A stretch of DNA of 37,351 bases from Magnetospirillum aberrantis SpK (GCF_011022235.1 NZ_JAAIYP010000046.1:1-37351); one strand, 5' to 3'; shown: positions 17,505-26,831, counted from the stretch's first letter. The notes: a model not told the origin generated them from the letters alone. A program made the numbers and translations.

Positions 17505-18469
17505 GGGCCGAACTGGAAAAGGCCGGGCACGAGGTGGTGCTGGTCACCCCCGATTGCTTCCGCTCCGTCCCCTGTCCCACCTACCCGGAAATCCGTCTGG
17601 CGCTGAAGCCGGGACGGCGGCTGGCGCGCATGGTCGAGGCGGCGCAGCCCTGTGCCATCCACATCGCCACCGAAGGTCCCTTGGGCTGGGCGGCACGGCG
17701 CTATTGCCTGAAACGGCGGGTGCCGTTCACCACCGCCTACCACACCAAGTTCCCGGAATACATCCAGGCGCGCTTTCGGGTGCCGTTGCCGCTTTCCTAT
17801 GCGGTGATGCGGCGGTTTCACGGCAAGTCGTCGCGGATCATGGTGGCGACCCAAGGGATCGAGGACGAACTGGCGCGGCGCGGCTTCGGCAACATCGGGC
17901 GGTGGTCGCGCGGCGTCGACACCGAATTGTTCCGCCCCCGCCCCGAGGCCAGGGGTGAGGACGGTCCCTTCGCCGCCCTGCCGCGACCGGTGTTCCTGTA
18001 TGTGGGGCGGGTGGCGGTGGAAAAGAACATCCAGGCATTCCTGGACCTGGACCTTCCCGGTTCCAAGGTGGTGGTGGGCGACGGTCCGTTGCTGGAAGAC
18101 CTTCGCCGCCGCCATCCCGGCGTGACCTTCGCCGGCGCCCGTTTCGGCGAGGATCTGGCGACCCATTACGCCGCCGCCGATTGCTTCGTCTTTCCGTCGC
18201 GAACCGACACTTTCGGTCTGGTGCTGCTTGAGGCCCTGGCCAGCGGTCTGCCGGTGGCGGCCTATCCGGTGCCGGGGCCTTTGGACGTGGTCGGGGGATC
18301 GGCGGCCGGCGTGTTGTCCGAGGACTTGCAGGGCGCGGCGCTGGCCGCGCTGGCCATCCCGGCCGAGACGGCCCGCGCCCACGCCCTGACCTTTTCCTGG
18401 GCGGCCTGCACCGCCCAGTTCCTCGACAACCTGCGCCCGTTTCCGGTCGGGCGGCTGAGCGCGGCCTGA
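17432..18469 (+). CDS. GT4-family glycosyltransferase (Agt-like, probable glycolipid synthase)
   Basis: A GT-B retaining glycosyltransferase of 345 residues. The N-terminal acceptor half starts ILVVSDAWFPQVNGVVRTL; YHTKFPEY is typical of MgtA/Agt-like lipid mannosyl- and glucosyltransferases. The donor half has FLYVGRVAVEKNI and FPSRTDTFGLVLLEALASG, the EX7E-type nucleotide-sugar motif in its TDTFG variant. ATG 17432 has AAGGAGAGGGA upstream, located inside the PlcP-like gene. With PlcP releasing diacylglycerol, the likely product is a mono-glycosyl diacylglycerol that replaces phospholipid; the sugar cannot be read from sequence. Confidence 0.85.
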   Translation: MRILVVSDAWFPQVNGVVRTLDTLRAELEKAGHEVVLVTPDCFRSVPCPTYPEIRLALKPGRRLARMVEAAQPCAIHIATEGPLGWAARRYCLKRRVPFTTAYHTKFPEYIQARFRVPLPLSYAVMRRFHGKSSRIMVATQGIEDELARRGFGNIGRWSRGVDTELFRPRPEARGEDGPFAALPRPVFLYVGRVAVEKNIQAFLDLDLPGSKVVVGDGPLLEDLRRRHPGVTFAGARFGEDLATHYAAADCFVFPSRTDTFGLVLLEALASGLPVAAYPVPGPLDVVGGSAAGVLSEDLQGAALAALAIPAETARAHALTFSWAACTAQFLDNLRPFPVGRLSAA

Positions 18470-18492
18470 GAAGAAACTTCCCCTCAGGCCGC
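18461..18492. terminator. Hairpin between convergent glycosyltransferase and chemoreceptor genes
   Basis: GCGGCCTGAG (18461-18470) is perfectly complementary to CTCAGGCCGC (18483-18492) with a 12-base A/C-rich loop. It spans the glycosyltransferase stop and precedes the end of the minus-strand chemoreceptor gene. Good stem, no U-tract on either side, so a shared terminator is likely but not certain. Confidence 0.5.
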
Positions 18493-18498
18493 GTTGGA

Positions 18499-20190
18499 TC
18501 AGGCCGTCCGCACGCCGTCCAGGAAGCCGTTGATCGAGGACCGCAGGCCGTCGGCCTGGGTGTTCAGCGATTTGGCGGCGCCCAGGACCTCGCCGGCGGC
18601 CTGGCCGGTTTCCGAGGCGGCCTGGGTCACCCCGGTAATGGCGGTCGCCACTTCCTGGGTGCCGGCGGCGGCCTGTTGGACGTTGCGGGCGATTTCGTTG
18701 GTGGCCGCCGATTGTTCCTCGACCGCGCTGGCGATGCTGGCGGCGATGTGGGTCATCTCGTCGATGCGGGTGACGATCTGGGCGATGGCGACCACCGCCT
18801 GTTGGGTGGCGGATTGCACCGCGCCGATCTGGGCGCCGATCTCGTCGGTGGCGCGTGCCGTCTGGTTGGCGAGGCTTTTCACCTCGCCCGCCACCACGGC
18901 GAAGCCCTTGCCGGCGTCGCCGGCCCGTGCCGCCTCGATGGTGGCGTTCAGGGCCAACAGATTGGTTTGCGACGCGATGTCGTTGATCAGGTTGACCACT
19001 TCGCCGATACGGGCCGAGGCCTCGGCCAACGACTTGACGGTGTTGTCGGTCTTGCGCGCCTCGTCTGCGGTGGCGGCGGCGATGCGCGAGGATTGTTCGA
19101 CCTGACGGCCGATCTCGGCGATGGACGACGACAGTTCCTCGGCGGCGGTGGCAACCGTCTGCACGTTGGCCGACGCCTGTTCGGTGGCCGAGGCCACGGT
19201 CATGGCCTGGTTGTTGGTCTGCGCGGCGGTGGCCGACATGCCCTGGGCGGTGTTCTCCATCTGCCCGGCGGCCGAGGCGATGGCCTGCAACAGCCCGCCC
19301 ACCGTGTCCTGGAACCGGCCGGTCAGGGTCTCGATGGTCTGGGCGCGGCGTTCGCGGGCGGCACGCTGGGCTTCCTGTTCGGCGGCCATGGCGTCGGCGC
19401 GGATCATGTTGTCCTTGAACACCTGGACGGCGTCGGCCATGCCGCCCAATTCGTCACGGCGGCCGATGCCGGGGATGGCGACGCTCTTGTCGCCGTTGGC
19501 CAGCACGGCCATCGACTGGGAAATCTGGACGACCGGGCGGGCGATGGTGCCGCGCAGCACGATCAGCGCAACCACGGTCAGCACGGTGACGAGAGCGGCG
19601 ATGGCCCCGATTTCCAGCAGGACCATGTTATAGGTGGCGTCGGCCTCGTCGGCCAGCCGTGCCGCCTCGTCGGCATTCAGCTTGATCAGTTTCTCGGCAC
19701 TGGAGGCGACCTGGAAATAGGCGTCGCGGGCCTGTCCCATGGCCAGATCGCGGGCCTGTGCGTTCTGATTCTGGCGCGACAGGTTGAGGACTTTTTCCGA
19801 TTCGCTCAGGTACGTGGCGGTGGCCGAGACGATGGCGCCATGCAGCCGGCGTTCCTCGGGCAGGACGATCATTCCCTCGTAGTCGCGGATCGCCGCTTGC
19901 AAGCGAGGGGTATAGTCGGCCAATACCTTTTCATAGCTGGCCATCGTCGCTTCGTCGGTGCTGAGGACATGGGCCAGGACGTTGCGGCGATGGTCGGACA
20001 GGTACTGGCCGATTTCCGCCGATTTCTGCACGCTGGGCAACCATGTGCGCGAGATTTCGGTTCCCGCCTTGTTGATGGTGCGCGCCCCTGACAGCGAAAG
20101 GCCGGCCAGGGCCAGGGTCAACAGCAGCAGGGCGCCGAAGGCCAAGGCCAGTTTTTGCGCGATCTTGAGGTTTTGCAGGAATGCGGACAT
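18499..20190 (-). CDS. Methyl-accepting chemotaxis protein
   Basis: A transmembrane chemoreceptor of 563 residues. Order: TM1 (about 13-33), a periplasmic four-helix-bundle sensor of about 150 residues, TM2 (about 190-210, [16 protein letters not shown]), HAMP, then the cytoplasmic coiled coil with the highly conserved hairpin tip ([20 protein letters not shown], then [15 protein letters not shown]) that contacts CheA and CheW. The C-terminus has no NWETF-type CheR-binding pentapeptide. ATG 20190 is chosen over the longer frame because it directly precedes TM1 and has GGGGAG upstream. The ligand is unknown. A hybrid kinase gene lies immediately upstream on the same strand. Confidence 0.95.
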   Translation of the reverse strand: MSAFLQNLKIAQKLALAFGALLLLTLALAGLSLSGARTINKAGTEISRTWLPSVQKSAEIGQYLSDHRRNVLAHVLSTDEATMASYEKVLADYTPRLQAAIRDYEGMIVLPEERRLHGAIVSATATYLSESEKVLNLSRQNQNAQARDLAMGQARDAYFQVASSAEKLIKLNADEAARLADEADATYNMVLLEIGAIAALVTVLTVVALIVLRGTIARPVVQISQSMAVLANGDKSVAIPGIGRRDELGGMADAVQVFKDNMIRADAMAAEQEAQRAARERRAQTIETLTGRFQDTVGGLLQAIASAAGQMENTAQGMSATAAQTNNQAMTVASATEQASANVQTVATAAEELSSSIAEIGRQVEQSSRIAAATADEARKTDNTVKSLAEASARIGEVVNLINDIASQTNLLALNATIEAARAGDAGKGFAVVAGEVKSLANQTARATDEIGAQIGAVQSATQQAVVAIAQIVTRIDEMTHIAASIASAVEEQSAATNEIARNVQQAAAGTQEVATAITGVTQAASETGQAAGEVLGAAKSLNTQADGLRSSINGFLDGVRTA

Positions 20191-20249
20191 GACGGTCTCC
20201 CCGGAAAGGCATCCATTTGACCAGGAATATATCATGAGTATGTATTCAA

Positions 20250-20279
20250 AATATACGCGGCAAATTTTGCATTCGCCAA
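20250..20279 (-). promoter_or_regulatory. Possible promoter for the chemoreceptor gene
   Basis: In the AT-rich 113-base gap upstream of the chemoreceptor, TTGGCG (20279-20274) and TATATT (20255-20250) are 18 bases apart on the minus strand. A second TATATT-like box occurs nearer the gene. I do not see a sigma28 flagellar promoter. Confidence 0.3.
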
Positions 20280-20303
20280 TGCCGCGATAATGGAATGCAA
20301 ACG

Positions 20304-23087
20304 TCAAGGCGTTTCGCGGCGGGGCAATTCGGCCAGGAGGTTGAGAAGGTCGGCCGGCCGGAACGGCTTGGGCAGGTATCCGTTCATGCCGGCGGCGACG
20401 CAGCGTTCCTCGTCACCGGCCAGCACGTTGGCGGTCAGGGCGTAGATGGGAACGTCGCGCCCCGCGCCGGGAAGCGTGCGGATGCGCTTTGTCGCCTCGA
20501 ACCCGTCCATTTCCGGCATGTGAACGTCCATCAACACCAGATCGAAGCCATGAGCCTGGATGGCGGCGACCGCCTCGGTTCCGGTGGCGACGCAGGTCAC
20601 CCGGTGACCGGCCTGGCTCAGGATGCGTTCGGCCACCGTGCGGTTGACCGGGTTGTCCTCGGCCAGCAACACCGAAAGCGGCTGTGTGGTCGGCAAGGCT
20701 GGTGGTGGAGAGGCCTGGGCGTCGTCGCCGGCCGTGCCGAAGGGCAGGATGAACCAGAAGCGCGAGCCGCGTCCCGGTTCGCTGTCCACGCCGATCTCGC
20801 CGCCCATCAGTTCCACCAGCCGCTTCGAGATGGCCAGCCCCAGGCCGGTGCCGCCGAAGCGCCGCGAAATCGAGCTGTCGGCCTGGGTGAACGAGGTGAA
20901 CAACTGTGCCCGCGCCTCGGCCGGGATGCCGATGCCGGTGTCGCGGACGTCGAACCGTACCTGTAGGCGGCCGTCGTGTCGCCCCAACAGGAACAAAGAG
21001 ACGCCGACCCCGCCCTTTTCCGTGAACTTGACGGCGTTGCCCACCAGGTTCAGCAACACCTGGCGCAGGCGGGCGGCGTCGCCGCTCACCCGTCGGGGCA
21101 GGTCGGCGGCCAGATCCAGCGTCAGGGCGACGCCCTTGCTCCGTGTCCGGGGCTCCATCAGCGCCACCACGCTGGCGACCGTTTCGGCAAGATCGAAGGC
21201 CTGGTCCTCGACCATGGCGCGCCCGGCCTCCAGGCGCGAGAATTCCAAGATGTCGTTCAGAATGGTCAACAGCGCCTCGCCCGAGGCGTGGATGGTGGCG
21301 GCGTAATCGTGTTGGGTGGGGTCGAGGGCGGTGCCCAGCAACAGATGCGCCATGCCCAGGATGCCGTTCATGGGCGTGCGGATTTCGTGACTGATCACCG
21401 CCAGGAACTCGCTCTTGGCACGGTTGGCGGCCTCGGCCTGATCGCGGGCGCGGGTGAGCTCCTGTTCGAAGGCGATGCGGTCGGAGATGTCGGTGGCACA
21501 GCCGACGATGCCGACCACCCGGCCCTCGGCGTTGCGGAACGCCGCCTTGTGCACCAGCACGCGGATCGACCAGCCGGCGGGGTGGTGCACCGTGGTCTCG
21601 TAGGCGTCGGCGCGCTGTTTCCCGGAAATCAGCATGCGGTCGGTGTGTTTGGCCTCGCTGGCCAGCGCGTCGTCGCCGCCGATGCCGGACAGGGTGCTGC
21701 CGATGATGCGGTCGCGCGGCAAGCCGGCCATTTCGATGAAGGCGCGGTTGCAGCCGAGATAACGGCCCTGGGTATCGCGATAGAAGATGGGATTGGGAAT
21801 GGTGTCGATGACCGTCTGGTGCAGCGCCAGTTGGTCCTGAAGGGCGTTCTCGGCGGCCTTGCGCGCGGTGATGTCGTTGCACGCCACCAAAATGGCGGGA
21901 CCGTCCTGTTCGAACGGCATCATCGACACCAGCGCCCAGAACGGCCGGCCGCTGGCGGCGCGCAGGCGGATTTCGACGTCGTCGATGAAGCCGCGCTCGG
22001 CCAGCCGGTTCATCAGCCGGTGGCGTTCGCGGGCGGTGACCGTGCCGGGGGGCAGGCGGTGGCCGCACAGCACTTCCGGCGACACCCCCAACAGCCGGCC
22101 GGCGCGCTGGTTGGCGTACAGCACGCGGCCGTCGCGGCGGTCCAGCACCGCCAGCGGGAACGGTGCCGCCGCCAGGATGCCCGACAGGCGCGCCTCGGAC
22201 CGGGCCAATTGTCTTTGCCCTTCGCGCCGTTCGTTCATCCGGCGCATCCAGAACCAGCAAAAGCCGCCCAGACTCAGGCTGAGCGCACCGCCCAGCACAC
22301 GCAGCAAGATGATGGTGGCGGGTGGGCTCTGGTTCCAGCCGCCCATGGGAACGGCCGCCAGTTGCCAGCGCCCGCCGGGCAACACCACGTCCAGCACCAC
22401 GGGGTCGGCGTCGAACACCGCCGAGGCCCCGAAGAAGACGGCGCCCTGTGCCCCCAGCCCGTCGCGGCCGCGGATGGCCAGGTCCAGGCCCGAATCGGGG
22501 CCGGTGATTCCGGCGGCGCCCAACAGACTGTCCAGCAAGATGGGAATGGCCACCAATCCCCAGGGCGGGCCGGAACCGGGGCCATGGGAGCCGGCGGTGA
22601 AAATGGGCATGCGGCCGATGATGGCGATGCCGCCTTGCAGCAGCCCGGTGGGGCCGGCCAGCACCGGCTGGCGGCTTTCGAACATGCGCTGGACCGGCGG
22701 CCATTGGTCGGGAAGGTCGCGCAGGTCGCGGCCCAGGGCGGCGGCGTTGCCCTGAAGCGGGTAGACGTAGGTGATGGTGGTGCCGCGGACCAGCGTGACG
22801 TTACGGATGTGGTGTTTCTGGCCCATGATCTCGCGGGCGATGGCGTCGAACTGGGATTGGGTGATGTCCTGGTTCACGGCGATCACCGCCGCCAATCCGC
22901 GGGTCAGCAGCAGGCTGCCGTTCAATTCGCCCTCGAGCCGGGCGCGCAACGCCGAAAGACGGTTCAGGGTCCCGAGCCGTTCGCTGTGGGCATGGCGCGA
23001 CCATTCCAGCCGCTCGACCAGGGCAAGCCCGGAAACGGCCAGGGCGGTGACCAGCAGGGCGACGGCCCACGGCCGCGGATACCACAT
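20304..23087 (-). CDS. Hybrid sensor histidine kinase (CHASE-like, PAS-PAS, HisKA, HATPase, REC)
   Basis: A 927-residue membrane kinase. It has an N-terminal TM (about 8-25), an extracytoplasmic sensor resembling CHASE (about 40-250; [13 protein letters not shown] and [16 protein letters not shown]), a second TM (about 265-285), then two PAS domains, HisKA with phospho-acceptor His in [10 protein letters not shown], and HATPase_c with [17 protein letters not shown] and [12 protein letters not shown]-terminal receiver carries AEDNPVN and the phospho-acceptor Asp in [13 protein letters not shown]. No HPt domain is present, so phosphotransfer needs a partner elsewhere. It sits between the nickel-transport operon and the chemoreceptor; there is a hairpin between it and the transport genes. 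Confidence 0.94.
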   Translation of the reverse strand: MWYPRPWAVALLVTALAVSGLALVERLEWSRHAHSERLGTLNRLSALRARLEGELNGSLLLTRGLAAVIAVNQDITQSQFDAIAREIMGQKHHIRNVTLVRGTTITYVYPLQGNAAALGRDLRDLPDQWPPVQRMFESRQPVLAGPTGLLQGGIAIIGRMPIFTAGSHGPGSGPPWGLVAIPILLDSLLGAAGITGPDSGLDLAIRGRDGLGAQGAVFFGASAVFDADPVVLDVVLPGGRWQLAAVPMGGWNQSPPATIILLRVLGGALSLSLGGFCWFWMRRMNERREGQRQLARSEARLSGILAAAPFPLAVLDRRDGRVLYANQRAGRLLGVSPEVLCGHRLPPGTVTARERHRLMNRLAERGFIDDVEIRLRAASGRPFWALVSMMPFEQDGPAILVACNDITARKAAENALQDQLALHQTVIDTIPNPIFYRDTQGRYLGCNRAFIEMAGLPRDRIIGSTLSGIGGDDALASEAKHTDRMLISGKQRADAYETTVHHPAGWSIRVLVHKAAFRNAEGRVVGIVGCATDISDRIAFEQELTRARDQAEAANRAKSEFLAVISHEIRTPMNGILGMAHLLLGTALDPTQHDYAATIHASGEALLTILNDILEFSRLEAGRAMVEDQAFDLAETVASVVALMEPRTRSKGVALTLDLAADLPRRVSGDAARLRQVLLNLVGNAVKFTEKGGVGVSLFLLGRHDGRLQVRFDVRDTGIGIPAEARAQLFTSFTQADSSISRRFGGTGLGLAISKRLVELMGGEIGVDSEPGRGSRFWFILPFGTAGDDAQASPPPALPTTQPLSVLLAEDNPVNRTVAERILSQAGHRVTCVATGTEAVAAIQAHGFDLVLMDVHMPEMDGFEATKRIRTLPGAGRDVPIYALTANVLAGDEERCVAAGMNGYLPKPFRPADLLNLLAELPRRETP

Positions 23088-23128
23088 GCCTTATCCTTGT
23101 TCATGCACACGGACAGGGCACAGCTTAT

Positions 23129-23165
23129 CCTTTCGTCCAGGACGGCGAAAGCGCCAGGACGAAGG
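23129..23165 (-). terminator. Hairpin after the nickel-transport operon
   Basis: CCTTTCGTCC (23129-23138) pairs with GGACGAAGG (23157-23165) with one bulged base, and the inside can form a second GGCG/CGCC stem. On the minus strand it lies just after the stop of the histidine-rich gene and before the hybrid kinase. No U-tract, so partial termination at best. Confidence 0.4.
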
Positions 23166-23173
23166 AATGTCCA

Positions 23174-23455
23174 TTACCGATGGTCGTGGTCGTGTTCGCT
23201 CAATTCTGCGGCGGCGTGATGGTGTTCGTGCGGTTTCCAGGCGTGCTTGGGGTCCTCGTGGCCGTGGTCGTGGCTTTCGCCTTGGTCGTGGCCGTGGGGA
23301 TGACGGTGCTGGTGGACGTGGTCGTGCGCGTGGGTGTGGGCGTGGGCGTGGGCGTGCACGGTGTCGCCGTGGGCATGGCTGTGGTTGTGCACGTGGGTAT
23401 GTTCGTGCGCGTGGCCATGCTTGTGTTCGTGCGAGTGGGAATGATCGTGCGGCAT
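23174..23455 (-). CDS. Small histidine-rich metal-binding protein at the end of the nickel importer operon
   Basis: A 93-residue protein with 37 histidines (about 40%), mostly as an alternating x-His pattern (HSHSHEHKHGHAHEH and similar). The other residues are chiefly Ala, Asp and Glu; there is no cysteine and no signal peptide or membrane segment. A direct role in binding Ni2+, Co2+ or Zn2+ in the cytoplasm is likely by composition, comparable to the His-rich tails of HypB or SlyD, though I see no homologous folded domain. ATG 23455 is preferred, with GAGGAG five bases upstream; GTG 23461 is an alternative overlapping the nikO stop. The tight spacing to nikO makes it part of the importer operon. 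Confidence 0.85.
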   Translation of the reverse strand: MPHDHSHSHEHKHGHAHEHTHVHNHSHAHGDTVHAHAHAHTHAHDHVHQHRHPHGHDQGESHDHGHEDPKHAWKPHEHHHAAAELSEHDHDHR

Positions 23456-23457
23456 GC

Positions 23458-24111
23458 TCACTCCTCGATGCGGCCGCCACGCAGGACGACGCGGCGGGTG
23501 GCCAGGCGTTCGACCAGATCGTCGTCGTGCGAGACGATGACCATGGCCTGGGGAAGCCCGGCCAGGATGTCGATCAGGCGCTCGCGCGCCGCGCGGTCCA
23601 GGGCGTTGGACGGCTCGTCCAGCAACAGCACCTCGGGCCGCATGGCCAGCACGGCGGCCAGGGTCACCAGCCGTTTCTCGCCGCCCGACAGCTTGTGGGT
23701 GACGCGCTCGCCGAAGCCGGGCAGCCCGACCTGTTCCAGCGCCTCGGCCACCGCGTCCTGTGCCTCGGCGCGGCCGGCGCCCAGGTTGAGCGGGCCGAAC
23801 GCCACGTCCTCGGCCACGGTGGGACAGAACAACTGATCGTCGGGGTCCTGGAACAACAGGCCGGCACGGGCGCGCACGTCGTGGAAATCGGCCTCGCGCC
23901 GACGTTCGGCACCGAACGCCAGCACGCGGCCGGCCTGGGGCCTCAGCAACCCGACCATCAGATGCAGCAAGGTCGTCTTGCCGGCGCCGTTGTCGCCCAG
24001 AACGGCCACCCGTTCCCCGGCGGACAAGGAGAACTCCAGCCCGGCCAGCACCGGCCGGGCGGGATCGTGGGCGAAGCCAAGGTCTTCAAGCCGGAACAGT
24101 TCCTGGGTCAC
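23458..24111 (-). CDS. nikO: ECF-type nickel/cobalt transporter ATPase
   Basis: The cytoplasmic ATPase (A component) that powers metal import. 217 residues, slightly short as usual for CbiO/NikO proteins with one domain. Walker A is GDNGAGKTT (39-47), the Q-loop FQDPDDQLF, the signature LSGGEKR, Walker B VLLLDEPSNALD and the switch histidine in IVSHDDD. It overlaps nikQ by four bases upstream and is followed by the His-rich gene. Homology alone cannot separate nickel from cobalt; the nikK/nikL partners favour nickel. Confidence 0.94.
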   Translation of the reverse strand: MTQELFRLEDLGFAHDPARPVLAGLEFSLSAGERVAVLGDNGAGKTTLLHLMVGLLRPQAGRVLAFGAERRREADFHDVRARAGLLFQDPDDQLFCPTVAEDVAFGPLNLGAGRAEAQDAVAEALEQVGLPGFGERVTHKLSGGEKRLVTLAAVLAMRPEVLLLDEPSNALDRAARERLIDILAGLPQAMVIVSHDDDLVERLATRRVVLRGGRIEE

Positions 24112-24875
24112 ATCATCCCCACCGCCAGAACCAGGGCCAAGGACGCCGTGTGGACGGCGCCGAAACCCCAGTCCAACCCACCGGCCCTGCCCAGGTCAAG
24201 GATCGGATAATGGCCGCGGAATCCGCGCAACCGCATGGCGGCGTGGATGCGTTCGGAACGTTCGACGCTGTTCACCAACAACATGCCCACCAGCCAGCCA
24301 TAGGCCCGCCAGGTGTGCCAGCCGGTGCGCGGGCGAAAGGCCCTGGCCCGCATGGCCAGCCGCAGCCGGCCATATTCCTGATGCAGCACCTCGACATAGC
24401 GCAAGGTGAACAGCATCAGGGTGGCCAGCCGTGCCGGCACGCCCAGCCGGGCCAGGGCGTGGCCCAAGGCGACGGTTTCCATGGACGCCAGCAACGCCTG
24501 GACGGCCAGCATGACCGCGCTGGCGATGGCGGCGACCGACAGTGCGCGTTCCATTCCCTCGGCGCTGGCGGTCAATCCCCCCAGGGTGAACAGCGTTTGC
24601 CCGGGAACGGTGAAGGGCAGGGTGACCAGCACCAGCGCCATGAACACTTCAAGCGCCAGAAGCCGGCGCAGCACCGTTCGCATCGGCAACCGCGCCAGCA
24701 GGCAAAGCCCGGCGGCCACACCCAGCGCGGCAAGCTGCGCCATGATCCCTTGCGCCGCCACCGCCACCACCGCGAACAGGGCGGCGGCCAGGACACGGGT
24801 GCGCGGGTCCAGCCGGGCGACCAGCGACCGGGCGGGACCTTGCGGGGCAAGCAGGTGGGCGGGAACCGGGGTCAC
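24108..24875 (-). CDS. nikQ: ECF-type nickel/cobalt transporter transmembrane (T) component
   Basis: The T component couples the ATPases to the metal-binding NikM. 255 residues with about five to six membrane helices and the charged coupling helices typical of CbiQ: RLRLAMRARAFRP and RIHAAMRLRGFRG, each with an Ala-x-Arg-x-Arg/Gly core that contacts the ATPase. Overlaps nikL and nikO by four bases at either end, so stoichiometric translation is expected. Confidence 0.92.
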   Translation of the reverse strand: MTPVPAHLLAPQGPARSLVARLDPRTRVLAAALFAVVAVAAQGIMAQLAALGVAAGLCLLARLPMRTVLRRLLALEVFMALVLVTLPFTVPGQTLFTLGGLTASAEGMERALSVAAIASAVMLAVQALLASMETVALGHALARLGVPARLATLMLFTLRYVEVLHQEYGRLRLAMRARAFRPRTGWHTWRAYGWLVGMLLVNSVERSERIHAAMRLRGFRGHYPILDLGRAGGLDWGFGAVHTASLALVLAVGMM

Positions 24876-25432
24876 GGCGTGCGGGGTCGCCGGGCGGCGA
24901 TCCAGGCGAAGATGCCGAAAACGCCGAAGATGGTGCCGATGCCGGCCATGATGTCGCTGAAACGGGTGCGTTCCTCCAGGGCGTCGATCTGTTGCCGAAG
25001 CGGAAGGATCTGCCGGGCCACCGCCATCTCGATGGCGTCGGTGCCGGCTGTCGCTGGCGTCGGTGCCGCCACCGGTGCCGGGGCGGACGGGGTCGAGGAG
25101 CCCTCGCCCATGGGCAACGACAGGGGCAGTTCGCTGGCGGCGACACGGGTCTCGGCCACATGGCCGTCGCCGGAATCCACCGCCACCCGGTAATCCTGGC
25201 GGCTGGCGACGTCCAGGCGGAAGCCGCCCTGGGCGTCGGTACGGAACTCGGTCAGCACCGTGCCGTCGGCGGCCAACAGCCGGCCGGTGCTGTTCTGGGC
25301 CTTGCCGCCACCGGCGAAATAGGCGGTGCCGACGATGGTGGCGCCCTCGGCGGCGGCGAACACCTTGAGCTTGTGGGCCAGGGCCGGGGACGCGGCCAAC
25401 ACCAGGGCGGCGGTCAGCAACAGGCGCTTCAT
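24872..25432 (-). CDS. nikL: NikL-like accessory membrane protein of the nickel importer
   Basis: 186 residues: signal peptide with an ALA/H cleavage site after residue 19, a periplasmic beta-rich domain (about 20-100; GGFRLDVASRQDYRVAVDSGDG resembles a carboxypeptidase-regulatory-like fold), a Pro/Ala linker (about 112-130), a short helix (QILPLRQQIDALEERT) and one C-terminal TM (about 160-178) ending in Arg. This layout and the position between nikM and nikQ match the NikL subunit of NikKMLQO-type importers, where NikK and NikL replace NikN. The predicted mature N-terminus starts with His. Name based on context and architecture. Confidence 0.75.
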   Translation of the reverse strand: MKRLLLTAALVLAASPALAHKLKVFAAAEGATIVGTAYFAGGGKAQNSTGRLLAADGTVLTEFRTDAQGGFRLDVASRQDYRVAVDSGDGHVAETRVAASELPLSLPMGEGSSTPSAPAPVAAPTPATAGTDAIEMAVARQILPLRQQIDALEERTRFSDIMAGIGTIFGVFGIFAWIAARRPRTP

Positions 25433-26034
25433 CCTTCCTCCAGCATCTCGGGTTTGACGCGGGCGACCAGCCCCAGGGCGGCGGCGGTGAACGCCGCCTC
25501 GACCACCATCACCGGGACGGCGGTCAGCACCACCAATTGCGCGACGGTCAGGAACTCGCGGCCCGACGCCACCAGCGACAAGGACAGCATCACCGTGGTC
25601 AGCGCCACCGCGCCGCCGCCGCAGGCCGCGCCTAACAGCGCGGTGCGGCGCGGCCGGTCGCGTCGCCACAGGGCCCGGAACACCAGGCCGGCCAGCACCG
25701 CCGGCACCCCCATGTTCATGGCGTTGACCCCCAGCACCACCAACCCGCCAAAGCCGAACAGCACCGCCTGAAGCAACAGGGCGACCAGGATCGCCGGAAA
25801 GGCCGCCCAGCCCAGCACCGCCCCCATGATACCGTTGAGGATCAGGTGGACCGAAGCCGGTCCCGCCGGCAGGTGGATCAGCGAGGCGACGAAGAACACC
25901 GCCGACAGCACGGCGACGCGCGGCATGCGTTCGGGGGTCAGCGCCCGCAGGCCCAGGCCCAGGAAGCCGGCGCTGGCTACGGCCCCGGCCACCAGGACCG
26001 GAACCGTCACCACCCCGTCGGGGATGTGGGCCAT
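25429..26034 (-). CDS. nikM: Nickel/cobalt-binding membrane (S) component, CbiM/NikM family
   Basis: NikM/CbiM binds the metal at its N-terminal loop and toples in the membrane during import. The 201-residue protein has about six to seven TMs, starts MAHIPDG and has the family segments HLPAGPASVHLILNGIMGA and GVNAMNMGVPA. In NikM2 the ligands are the N-terminal amine, His2 and two further His. Here an Ala precedes the His, but Met is normally removed before Ala, which would place His back at position 2; His54 and His63-type residues in the conserved loop complete the set. It follows the nikK stop without any gap and overlaps nikL by four bases. Confidence 0.92.
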   Translation of the reverse strand: MAHIPDGVVTVPVLVAGAVASAGFLGLGLRALTPERMPRVAVLSAVFFVASLIHLPAGPASVHLILNGIMGAVLGWAAFPAILVALLLQAVLFGFGGLVVLGVNAMNMGVPAVLAGLVFRALWRRDRPRRTALLGAACGGGAVALTTVMLSLSLVASGREFLTVAQLVVLTAVPVMVVEAAFTAAALGLVARVKPEMLEEG

Positions 26035-26808
26035 CTACTTCATGTCCACCGTCTTGACCCACATCAGCGCGCCCAGTTCCACCGGCGCCATCTTGCCTTG
26101 GGGGTTCTTGACCGGTTTGTCGCCGTCAACCAGCGCGGCGAAGCCCCACCAGCCGGCGCGCGGCATGACATAGCTGAAGCGGCCGGCGGCATCGGCCTTG
26201 ATCACCTGGGTAATGAAGGGATCGGACGGCGCCTTGACGCTGCCGTCGTTGCGCCATTCCACCTCGATTTCGGCGAACGGCACCGGCTTGCCGTTCTTGC
26301 GCACGATGCCGCTGAAGGCGTTGCCGGTCCACAGGCCATAGGGACGCACCAGGGGCTCGATCTCGACCGGCAGGCCGACCAGCTTGTCCCAACCCTCGCC
26401 CGAGCCGAAATCCACCACCACCTTGGCGTAGTGGATGATGCTCTTGCCCTCGGCCGGTTCCCAATAGGGGGCGGGTTCGACGTAGAATACGTAATCGGCG
26501 GGGGCATCCACCTTGTAGCTGGCGGTGTAGGCGGTCTTGCCCTCGCCCTTCTTGACGGCCTTCAACTGGCTTTTCAGGTCATGGTTCTTGCCGTCGGCCA
26601 GCACGCCGAAGCGGACCGGTGGGGCCATTTCCATCACCGGCCCCATCTCCATGGGATGGGTGAAGGTCAGTTCCAGGCCGACGGTGCGGTCACCGTCCTC
26701 GGGCACGATGTCGGCCGAGGGGATGACTTCCTGGAAATGCGCCAGGGCGGCGCCGGGAATCATCATTGCGGCGGCCAGAAGGGCGGAAAGGGGATGGGCG
26801 AAACGCAT
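26035..26808 (-). CDS. nikK: Periplasmic NikK-like protein (DUF4198)
   Basis: A 257-residue exported protein and first gene of the importer operon. Signal peptide with the ALA/H cleavage site after residue 23, mature start [12 protein letters not shown]. The rest is beta-rich: [20 protein letters not shown], a [24 protein letters not shown] core and a C-terminal Ig-like part ([18 protein letters not shown]). DUF4198 proteins next to nikM are called NikK and are thought to bind metal or a metal chelate outside the membrane. The Met/His-containing segments would suit that. The operon order K-M-L-Q-O is continuous. Confidence 0.85.
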   Translation of the reverse strand: MRFAHPLSALLAAAMMIPGAALAHFQEVIPSADIVPEDGDRTVGLELTFTHPMEMGPVMEMAPPVRFGVLADGKNHDLKSQLKAVKKGEGKTAYTASYKVDAPADYVFYVEPAPYWEPAEGKSIIHYAKVVVDFGSGEGWDKLVGLPVEIEPLVRPYGLWTGNAFSGIVRKNGKPVPFAEIEVEWRNDGSVKAPSDPFITQVIKADAAGRFSYVMPRAGWWGFAALVDGDKPVKNPQGKMAPVELGALMWVKTVDMK

Positions 26809-26831
26809 GGTGGGGCAATCCTTTCTTTCGG

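Noticed and set aside
18676-20091. Open frame of 471 codons opposite the chemoreceptor
   Set aside because: Gly/Asp/His-rich shadow of the Ala-rich coiled coil; no motif.
20976-23219. Open frame of 747 codons on the plus strand opposite the hybrid kinase
   Set aside because: Antisense shadow with Gln/Gly/His/Val-rich composition; the kinase on the other strand has complete domains.
23180-23836. Open frame of 218 codons with Val/Gly repeats opposite the His-rich gene
   Set aside because: Complement of the CAC/CAT-rich His codons gives a Val/Met/Gly repeat; the minus-strand gene has the ribosome binding site and operon context.
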